Positions 49,201 through 61,200 of a DNA stretch of 64,000 nt are shown here, piece after piece. The stretch's first letter is position 1; every line of letters starts with the position of its first letter. The position numbers were made by a program, and so were the translations under genes. The notes under the pieces were generated by a model. That model saw only the letters and a list, made by a program, of their open reading frames with translations, was not told the origin of the DNA and did no database searches. This DNA is from Sipunculus nudus (taxonomy: Eukaryota > Annelida > Sipuncula > Golfingiida > Sipunculidae): contig CM049318.1 in NCBI GenBank assembly GCA_026874595.1, positions 59,242,250 to 59,306,249 on the forward strand, read 5' to 3'.

Positions 49201-52200
49201 CACACAATATTCAGAATAATCAGTTGACATAATTATTGTTTTTCCCTGTGTATAGATCTTATGTATTGTGAGAAATAGAAAATGGAACCCTCACGAAACA
49301 CTGAAAAAGTGAAAATAGCAAAATGTTAACTCAGTGACCGTGAATATGAAGCCATCCACAGTGTATAATATACAGTTTAGTCCATGTACACCAGTGTTTT
49401 TGTTATTAGGCTTTGAAAAATATCATTTATGTTATTTGAATACTTTACATGGTACCTGATTTTATCTCATAATGATACACAGTTTGCTTGTTATTTATAA
49501 AAAAATAATTATATTTTGGATATTTGCCACTACAGACGTCTGTACTAAATAGAGACTAGACATTCAAGTGTTTAAATTGTGCAACTTTTAGGACACATGC
49601 ATGTAACTGAACCATTTGAAGTTACATATCGGACTTTTGCTTGAAATTGTCTCAACAAGTGTCTTTTTGGATTGCAGGTGGTCATTAATGGTCTGTACAA
49701 TACAGAAAATAATCAGATCATTGATTTTGACCGGCCAGTAAAAGGAGTAGCCATGGATCCAAATTTTTCCAAATCAGGCAGTGGAAAACATTTTGTTACA
49801 GGAGATGACAAGGTGAGACCAAAAATATACTATTTTTGAATATGGTTGATGATAATTAAGGATTTAATATATAAGAAATGTAAATCAGTAAAACTGTACA
49901 TATAAATGTACGGGTAGATTAAATGTTAGTTGCATCCAGTATCAAATTATGACCTAAGAATAAAATGTTAAATGAACTTTGGGACTGAAAGCTTTGTCAA
50001 GGCCATGATATTAATTTATCCCAGCCTTGAGATACACAAGCCATCTTTAATCTATAAAATTTTTATCTGATAAAATATGTTTTTGGAGATTGGAGTTAAG
50101 TTTATCCAGCAAGAAGTTTAAATTTGTTACCACTTTTAGTTGGTGCTAAATGAGAAGGGGTTTCTGGGCAGACACAAGAGCTACACACTTCACCAGGGAG
50201 AGGGTCCAATCAGAAACATCAAGTGGAGATCCATATTCATAGCCTGGGCCAATGATCAGGTCAGTAGGGCAACTTAGGTCCATGATCTACTTTGATGTTT
50301 AATCCTCCTTTTTCATGAAACAGTTATATATAGGCACACCAAAAGTCAGGGTGCAACTTCTAATGGGAATGTGACTTCAGTTAAGGATTTTACTGTAGTT
50401 CATATGTGCATATGCTTGATCCATACACCATGTGTGTATATTTGTCATGTTGCAATGTCATGTTTATTCCTTTTTAGTGTATTGATCTATTCAAGAGGGC
50501 AGATGTGATGATCAGTGGCTCTTACAGGAATCAAAATGATTATTGATGGTTTTGACAATAATTAATTCAGTACTCAGTGGCCCTGATAAGAATTTATCTG
50601 AAAGAGAATATACTCCTTATCTGCAGGTACAAAACACTTAACATATACCGGTATTCAAATTATTATTAATTATACATTAACCAGAAGGGATTTTTAATGG
50701 AAAATTATTATTTGAATAATTGTTTGTTTCAGGGTGTGAAGGTTTATGATATGTCTTCTAAGAGGAGGATTACCTTTATTGCTAAAGATGATAGCCAGTA
50801 AGTCTACACGGTAAATCTGTATGAATATGTATACAGACAGTTTATTGCTAAATAATGATAAAACACACATGATAACACACAGAAGTACATGTTGCATGGT
50901 TCCCTTCCATACTTCTGCATGTGAGAATTATGTATAATGTCTCCTGGTACAATTGTTTATCAGTGCCGGTCTGTCTGTCTGTCTTGCCATCTGTCTGTCC
51001 GTCTTTCTGTCTGCCTGTCTGTCCATCAGGTTTTCGTTTCCATGCAATAACTTTCCTAAATATTATCCAATTTCATTCAAATTTGGGTCAGTGATTTCTC
51101 TCATGCATACCTTAGATGAGATTGGTTTTGGTATGTCTGTCTGATAAGATAATAATGCAATGCTAGTAGCATCTTTCATTATTGATATGATGAATCAACA
51201 CATTGTGTCACTAATCATCAACAGGTGTTGCTAGCGGGTGACATAAATTACTTGGATTTTTTACAGTAACTGTCAGGTGCTGCTATCTATTGAGCATGCT
51301 TGAAACTTTTTGCACTTAGTCACCACAGACTTTAAAATCACCCCAGACATGAAGGCCGAAGCAGAGGACAAATTCCTTGAATTTTTTTGTTTTTCTGAGA
51401 TCCTGTATATGCCCCTGCAGCCCACCATATTGCTTTAAATGAAGGGCAAGGTTGATGCCACATCATTTTAGTAAATTTTTTTTCCTGGCCAAGATGTGTT
51501 GGTTAGTATTAAATCAGGCAAGTATGGTGCCAGTTTTAAATACTGCAATGTTTGTAGAATAATCTATTGAATGATAATTTAAAAGTGTTCACAAACTTCC
51601 CTTACAGGATTCGACCTGAACTACATCGCTGCAACTTATGTTGGAAAGATGATAACACTCTTCTCATAGGCTGGGCTGATTATGTCAAAGTAAGACATAG
51701 AATTAATGTGCCTGTATTCAGGCCAAAAAATAAAAAGGTATGGTTCACAGGCACCGCCCACATCAATTTTAACCCCCCACATCAACATTTTTATTTTGAT
51801 TTTCATGTTTCAAAAGATAAAATAATACAATTTTGATCAAATTTCCTTTTTAGCTCAGCTGACTATAAGTCATCTGAGCTATAGTCGTGGTCCATTGTTC
51901 GTCGTCCGTCTGTCTGTCCGTCCGTCCGTCCGTCCGTCGATGTGGCACGTTTTGAAACTGTAAGACCTAGGAATCCAAAATTCAGCATAATGTTAGATGT
52001 CCCCAAGATCTCCTACCATGCCGAAAACTGGGTCTTTGCGACTTCATTCCTTTGAGAAATTAAGGAAAAACCTCAATTTTTTATTAAAAACCTATTTTCA
52101 CACTTCAGGACTGCCTAATATCAAAACCACTCATCTGTTTTTCCTCATATTTCCTATAAATAATCCTCTATATAATTCCTATGTACATGCCAAAAAATTA

Positions 52201-55200
52201 GGTCTGTATTATATAATTTAAAAATAATGCATTTTGTAAATAATCAGGAAAGAAATTTGATCATTTAACACAAAACTTGTTAAAGCTAAGCACTTTTTTC
52301 CCAGTAATATTACTTTTATTAATCAAAATTAAATTGTATACCCAAAATAAGATCAAAATCTTTTAAATTTTTTAAAATATTAGCAAAAATAAAAAATTGG
52401 TACCTTAAATTTTGCCCGTCTTTGACCATGGCACGTTTTTTTGCTGTAACTGCTGTGGATTTAATTTTCACAGCATGTTTTTGGTAGCATTTCAACTGTT
52501 AACACCAAAAATTTGAAACCAGTTGATCAAAACTGTAGATTTTATTCAAGTTTCAAGCACCATGTCACATATTGCTTCAGCTCTAAGTTCCTTAAATTTG
52601 GCATACAGTTAGATTTCTCCAAAATCCCGTAGCATGCCAAGAATTTGGTCACTAGGACTTAATTCCTTCGAGATATCAATGAAAAACTTCATTTTTCCAT
52701 TAAAAACCCATTGTTACACTGTAAGACTGCCTAATATCAAAACCACTGATCTGACTTTGATCATATATAATATACATATTTTTCTATACATTCGCTATGC
52801 ACATGCCAGAAATGATGTCAGTATTGTGTATTTTTTTTAAGTTATGGGCCCAAACATAATGCACTTTGTAAAAAATCAAGAAATATATTTACTCCCTTAA
52901 CAAGGGCATTGCTGAAGCTAGAGATTTTATTGTCAGGGATGTAACATTATTTAATCAAGATTCAATTGAATACCCTAAATTAGTTCTGAATTTTTCAAAT
53001 TTTATAAGTTATTAGTATAAATATAAAATTAGTACCTTAAATTTTGCCCAACTGTGACCATGGCACGTTTGTTTCCTGAGAGCACTGTTGAAATAATTTT
53101 CATATCATGCACACATAAGGATTTCAGCTTTTTAGTTTAGAAAGCTGAAAGAAATTGGCCAAATATTGTAGCTTTTATTAATGTTTTTTATGAGACCCTG
53201 TCAGACTTTGGCTCTCTCCAGCCCCTCTTGAGTCACCTGTATGTTGACCTTGTTGACCTTTCATCACATTATGCACGCTTGAGGCGAGAATCCAGGCAGC
53301 TTATGGCCAGCCACAGTTGATCCAGGTGTCCAACCCAACTCATCTAGTAGTTTTAACCAACAACATAACAATAAACAATAAATTAATAAATTTTTCTTGG
53401 TTTTTAATAACAAATTAAAGAAAAATAGAAAAGGAATTTGTTAGTTTATAATAACAGGAAATTAACTTGCAGTTACTGATGATATAAGAATCTTGTATCG
53501 ATGGGTAGAATGTCACATATTCCAAATAACACCATGCAGTCACCTATGGCATTTTTCAGTTCATTTTTAATGATAAAGAAGTAAATCATATTATTCATTA
53601 CTAATCATTAGGGATCATATGAAGGAAATTAATGATAGACAAAGAAGCAGTTGATAATATTAATCTAGATTCCTACTGTGTCTAGTGTGTACATTGATGT
53701 GAAATTAGTCCAAAATGAATTTTTTACAGTTATTTTTTAATATAAATAAAAGCCATAAAACCAGGTACTTATGATCATTATTTAAATGTGTGAATTTTGT
53801 ATATTCTGGATTCTCAAAATCATTGTTTGGTAAAACTGAATAAATACCAGACATGGTGCAAATACTTTGTAATTGTATTTAAATACGAATATGATTATAT
53901 ACTCCATTATAAAATTTCTTGCATAAAGAATGGGAATTCAGGTAAAAATGAAAGTATATGAATACTCGTGCAAATACTTTCAAAATGTATTCATGAATGC
54001 ATTCATGAATATATTCTTTAATATTATTTTAATAATCATATCAGTTATATTTCATTTTAAAAAATCATATGATTCTCTTATTATTTTTAATAAAAATTAT
54101 ATTTGGGACAATATTTGTAATTTTTTTTAATTAATAGTTAAACCCTTATATTATATATTCTGCTTATAAGTTATATGGCCAAGTCAAAATCTGTTTGACA
54201 GTAGTACTCCATTTGTTAATAAAATAAATGAAATCAATCCTCTTCCCTGTCTCCAAAGGTACTATTAAAATTATACATAAGCTAAACAACAACAACTCAT
54301 AATACAGCTTATATTTATTACCACACAAAACCAGCATGTGCCTCATTTCTAAATCATATTTTTTTATCATATATAACAGCTGAGCGTCGTGACCCATAGG
54401 TCCCTTGTTTATGTATTGCTGTATAGCAAAAATTTCTGTTATTATCATGCTTTTCCCTGATCATATGACATTTTTAATGGAAATATGCAATAAAAAAAGG
54501 TAAAAAAAAAATAATGCCTGCCCACACTGATATTTAAAAAAAAGTGCCTGAGAACCATACCTTTTTTTTTGCCTTATGTATATGGCATTTTAAGGTCTAA
54601 TCATCGTCAAACAACCTTGGTTTAATTTAGCTTTAGAATTCATATTAATAATAATTTTAGACACAGTAATGTATATATATTTAGAATCCTTAGAAAATTC
54701 TCTATCAGATGAGATATATTTAGAAAGTGTAACAGTGTCCACTTTGAAAATTTAAAATTTGAAATGATTTAAAATTATTTTTTTTTAATTGGATATATCT
54801 CAAAATTGGCATAGGGTATGTATGTGGAAATAGTATCATTTGAAACTACATACAAATATCTCCAGGCGTTTTTTTGGTTATATATGTATTGTCTTTTTTC
54901 ATAATGAATTTTAAATTTTAAAAAAATATGTGATGTTAACAATACTAATTTTGTTTAAATAACGTATTTCTACTACACTAAAAACGATATAGGAAAAAGA
55001 AAAAAGTGCATTTTAGAATACTTGTTGATTTACCTATATGGAAAATTTGAAGACTCTATATTCGATGGTTTTTGAGAAATATCGCTCTGAAGACCGTACA
55101 GTCTCCTGAAATACTGTTTTGAGAAAACGGCCAAAAACTGTTTGGGAAGAGAAATTTCATTTTGATTGGAAAACAGGGATATAAGCGCAAATGACAGTTG

Positions 55201-58200
55201 TATTTTTTCACTAAATGTTCGGATGAGAATCAGTTTCAATATATAAATTATAAAATTTAATGGTTTATCAATGTTAAAAAAAGGATTTTATCAGGCATCA
55301 TGACAACTGGAGAACTGTCAAACTAAAGTAGGCGGAGCTTACTGGTCCGAGGGGTCGGTCATCGGTAATCAGGTCATGGGCTACCGCGCCGGGGCATGCG
55401 TCAGGTGTGAAGTGACTGATAAGAACTATCACTCTGTTTACTCTGCGCTCTCATTCAGACCACCATATACCCTAATCCAATTAACAGCTTGTCTCTCCCT
55501 CTCACAATTATATATGACACACTACATAGCTAGCAGCAACACATATCTCTCTCTCTCATTAGATTTATTTACACCAGTCATATACGTGCTAAATCGTGCT
55601 GCTGCCGCTCTTCCTATACCGATCGCTCTCATAGCTAAGACTCCGGCGCGGTTCACTTCGCAAAATTTGTTAGCAGGCGACTTGGTTGTGTAACTTGGTG
55701 CCACGTTCCTCTCACAAATTTCATTCATGCAACGCCGTCCCATATTGCTGCACCACCCTCGGCGTTTGTCTACATCCTCCACTAACGACACGGGAACCTT
55801 GTGATCAGCAGTATGTGACTGTCTCTCGTTCAAATAGCGAATTTTATCTTCGCTCATTCTACTCTATTTTCTTCGACCCATGATGTTCAGTTTGAAGATA
55901 GTGTATATTATAGAAGAAGGAACGATGTATTCGGTAAGAGTTGTGGCGATGTAATGATAGACCCTGGGAGAAAATGTTATAGTGTATAACAGGGTCAATA
56001 TTACAGAAATAACAATCGGTAAATTCATATTTCTGGGTATATTCTTGGTGCCAGGACCCTTATTGGGTGACACTAACATATTTTAGGGCAGTGACATAGA
56101 CATTATTCAGCGACTGGAGGAGTACGATGTACAGTTTACTTCTGGGTTAGGCGTATAGGGGGGACGTGTTTGTTTAATTAGTGCCAGTTTGTAAGTTCCG
56201 GTAATAAAGATAAGCTCTTTCCCGGCTGACTGACCGCGGCTTCCCCATGCCTGTCAATCAACCATTTGCCTAATACTGGAGCGCATGGTTAACCAATAAG
56301 CAATTAACATGCTGCTTACTCTCGCCGAGCTGACAGTTGGTCCTGTTTGCACCCCACGCGGGGTTGACATATGAATTAAAATACTTATTTTTCTAATTGA
56401 TACAATATAACCCCAGGAACGTGTTTTTGTGAAAAGATAGATATAGCAAACATCTATAAAACCAGATTTTTTCAGAAAAATGTAATTTTCATGATTTTTG
56501 ACGATGATTAGACCTTAAGTCAAAACAAAATGATCTACTATGTTCTTTTTAGATTTAACAGAAGCATTAAATCTTATGACGTCTTCAGACATGAATCCCT
56601 ATATCTGCTGATATTTGTGGTGTATATTCATAGTACAAGTATTGCCAGTAATATAGAATCACTGATTTTCTTAAAGGCAGCTTTATTAAAAGAAATTCAG
56701 TTGTGAATGTCACAATTGGCAGATTGTACATATATCTATACTGAGTGAAGTCCTAATTCAAGAATGAAGTCCTAATTTTTGCTAAGTTCTTGAATAATCA
56801 TATCAAACCCCTTGTATTGATAGATAAAGGGAAGAATTGTGTCAGTCTCATGTTTGGTTGCATTCCTCCAGGTTTGTGTGGTCAGAGAGAGGGCTCAGCA
56901 TGAAATCAGAGATCTTCCTAACAGATATGTTGAAATTAGTAAGTATCTCTCCTCAAAGCTACATTCATATTTTCAAATATTACATGATTTTTATATTAAT
57001 TGTCTAAATAAATAATATTAAAAGAATATACAGATAATAAAAGAGTAAGCAGTTTTTTTATGAACATATACCTCAAATGAAAATTTGCATGGTTATTAGA
57101 TTTGCTTGTTATATTTTGTTATATATGCTGTTTACAATATAGCCATAGACCCATATATATTTATATAATAATTGTGTTTTTTTTAAATTCATACTTTACT
57201 GAATGTTTGTTATTTGTGATGTATATATAATACAGGACAGTTATGGTATATTATAATATCTGGGGTATGTGTAATAATAGACTTTTCATTTCAGTTGGTA
57301 TGATAAAGGCAGACTTCCATGTATGTGGGATCACTGCCTGTGGACCTAAAAATCTAGTGGTGCTGACATATGATGACAAAGGAGTGGAGCAACAGGTAAG
57401 AACAATCAGTGTTCATATCATATTAGTGTTTCAACACGGACAGGTGTAACAGAAATGTACACATCTTGATTTTGTGATTTTCAACAAGAGTTTTAATATT
57501 CCAACTATGTTTTTCTGGCAGGACACAATCTAAATTTTTCATTTGTGCGTAGAAAAGTTCCTACAATAGATGAATCATTTCTGAAATACTCAGGCCCATA
57601 ACTTAAAGGCCCACATCCTTGTCAAAGCATATCTTTAGATGAACACTTTGAAAGTTATCATATTTTTACAAAAAAAAAATGTCTTTTATTTATGCATACA
57701 GGTGCAGAAACATGTTGTTAACACTTACTTAGTTTTGAAAGGAAGTTTTCACACAATCTGAACATTACTATGGTTGCCTTCAAATCAGGGGGCCTGTATT
57801 TTTCGTGTTTTTCTGATTTTTTAAAGTTTCACTGGGTTCCTTTTTTGTGGTCAATTATCAGCATATATATTTATTAAAACATATTTTATTAACTAAAATA
57901 TTTCATAATCTGTTTCCTTACACTCACCTGTACCTGACATAAGTACCTGACAGTCCATTGCAGTTGTGTGGTAGCTGCATGTTTGAACTATGACAGGGAT
58001 ATAGGTCAGCAGAGGAGGCAGGGTAGACTGACCCGCGCCAGCGAGCTGCTGGTATAATTAGGCTTGCAAAAGCCAGAGCCCAGCCAAAAGGACTGGAGAT
58101 TGTCAATGTAGGTGTAAGGACCCAGTCTGTGACTAAATGACAGTGTAATTAGTTGTTTGTTGAGAATGCCGCTGATGAGTGTAGGCTGTGTCACTTGTTG

Positions 58201-61200
58201 ATTAGATGACAGGTGGAATGATGCATGTCAGTATTGCCCCTTTGATGTGGAATCAAAAGGTCAAGTTTTTAGCAAATCAAAATTATCTTGTAAACAGTCC
58301 CTATATTTTACCAAAATGAATGGACATCACTGCGTCTCTGTAAAGAAGAGGTCGACCCAAAATAGACTCGGATCTAAATGACCACCAGAACCAGGTGTGC
58401 CTAAGAAGAGAGAACACAAATCTTCTAAGGAACTAACAACAGGGTCAACCAACTGAGCCAAATCATTGGCGAGCGACATCAAGGAAATGTTTTCACATTT
58501 CAGAAGTAACAAAACAAAGTAAAATAATATGGATTTAAATTTTATTAGGATTGTCCATGAATCAAACCTATATTTATGTCCAGTCCTCATTTCAATTTGT
58601 GGTCAATGTTATTTCTAGTATACCCCCTCAGAACCATTGTTGCCATTGGTGGCTTCTGAAATGATTGCTCATACCAAGGTGGTGAGCATTCATAACCGCG
58701 TGTTTTCAATATTTAGCTCTTTCAGTGACTGCTCATATTGCGAATTTGAAGTCAGCACAGATAAGAAGACAACTACAGTATCTTATTCCTAATATTTTTA
58801 TGCATTCCTTTCACTTTTAAATCAATCTTTCACTAAAACCCTCCACTTTCTTTAACCTGGACACAAATCACAATTAAACTGTAATGAAAATTTCAGCTAA
58901 GAATTTAAATAATATAAGTCAAATTCCTTTTGTAGATATCAGTGTCATTTGCTTGTTTGACAAGTCATGTGGCTTACAGATTCTTTTACATGTGTATTAG
59001 ACATACTAAACAGAATGTGGCTCAGAGACTGTGCCAGATTATTTATTTAGTTTTAATATGTTACTTTCAGGATGATAAGGTGGTGACTCTGAGACTGTGC
59101 CTCTGTATTTGTTTATGTTTGACATATATTTTCAGGATGGTAAGGTGGTGGCTCAGAGACCATGTCTACGTGTTCTTGAGCCTCACCTGGATTATATGGA
59201 TGAAGAATCAAACGATGCATTGTCCATCAGGGGATTCCCAGAATACCGCAGTAATGACTACCATTTAGGTAAGTCTCCCTAAATGCCTGAAATATAAAAA
59301 GATCTTATCAGATAATAATAATAACAATAATAATAACAATAATATATTAGATAAATAAATAAATAATAATAATAATAATAAATCAGTCATAATTATAAAT
59401 GGTAAAAATTATTTATTATAGTTTTTAAAATGATCACCAAATGGTCATAAGAATATTGTCATTGAATATGACATAATCTACTATTATATCAGTTTTAACA
59501 GCATAAAAGAAATAATTATAATTGATTAGTGTACAGTTCTCCTTACATGCAATGGATGTCTTTCTAACCTTTGTTTTACAGAGTCCTTACCAGAAGAAAA
59601 TACATTTTATATTGTGAGTCCAAAAGACATTGTTGTGGCCAGACAGCGAGACATGGATGACCATCTTGCCTGGCTGCTGGAGAGAGAAATGTTTGAGGTA
59701 ATGTTAATGATACAGAGTGTCTGGCATGTTTGTTAATTAAAAGTAATAATTAACTTAAATATGATTATGAACTAACAGGGATGATCAGACTGATACCCCT
59801 TCAGTTTACATGTCATGATGTGGGTTGCATAGTCACAGATATCTGCTTGTCCATAGAAAATAGTCTTTATGACCATACTTGTGTTAATTTTGAACTGGAA
59901 GTTTTCATCTCATGAAATTTTTAATTGGTTTAGATGAATTTTTTATCTATTGCAGGAAGCCATGACCAAGGCTACACTTCATAGCCAAGAACTGAAAAGG
60001 CATACTTACCAGGTGAGTGTCTATATTGTAGTTTTATCCACACAAAGAGTTTTGCACAATTGATAGTTACATCTGTTTTTTTTTTTTGCTATTCAGGATT
60101 GTAATAGTCTGCCAACAGAGCTTGTTATCCCTATTAACACTTCCCTGTAAATAAATATGGGTAACCCCAAGACAAATAATATTGTAAAAATGTGTTTTGA
60201 AAATGTAACATGATTGTTCTATGCTGTGTTGATGCTGTAACAGGATTGCTCTGTGTTTAGTTAATGCTGTAACAGGACTGTTCTGTGCTGTGTTGATGCT
60301 GTAACAGGATTGTTCTTTGTTTAGTTAATGCTGTAACAGGATTGTTCCGTGCTGTGTTGACACTGTAACCGGATTGTTATGTGTTGAGTTAATGCTGTAA
60401 CAGGATGGTTCTGTGCTGTGTTGATGCAGTAACAGGATTGTTCTGTTCTGTGTTGATGCTGTAACAGGATGGTTCTGTTCTGTGTTGATGCTGTAACAGG
60501 ATTGTTCTGTGTTGTGTTGAGACTGTCTCAGGATTGTTTTCTGCTCTTCAGGACATAGGGAAGCAGTACCTCAGCTGGCTGCTTGAGGAAGAAAAATTCA
60601 GCCGGGCTGCTCAGCTGTGTACTAAAGTTCTTGGCAAGAACAAGGAACTCTGGGAAGAACAAGTTTACCAATTTGCTGAAATCAGGCAACTTCGGGTTAG
60701 TGGAATATTTCAGTTTCTGATACATATATATCCCTTATCACGGTGTATGTATATCCAATACATTTTCATTGTCATTAAATACCATTGCTATGCTGGTTAT
60801 GTTCATTATTTCAGGAGGTGGATCATAGTCTCAAATTCAAAACAATCAACAGCTAGAGCTGTCTGTTGGAATAAATATTAATAATCAGTACCACCCTATG
60901 TTCAGCAGTCAATAATATTTTGATAGTTTTATAACTGAAGTCAGTAAATTAACTCAAATAACAATGTTTGACTACAACATAGCTTCTCAGCAACAATAGA
61001 AAAATTCCCGTTGTGTAATGAAAATAGTCATTTATGACTTATGAGCATATAAAAAAGATTAACTAAAGGTAACTTCTTTTTTTAATTTTTCATATATATA
61101 TATTAATAATGCTTAGTAAATATGGTTAATACTTAATAAGCTGAATTTACATGTGTTGTTGATGATAGCCTGGGCATGAACCCAGTTTCCTACAATTACC

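Noticed and set aside
58942-59268. 108-codon plus-strand frame
   Set aside because: It overlaps VPS41 exon 12 in the wrong frame through the 65-bp repeat; reported instead as a possible poison splice form.
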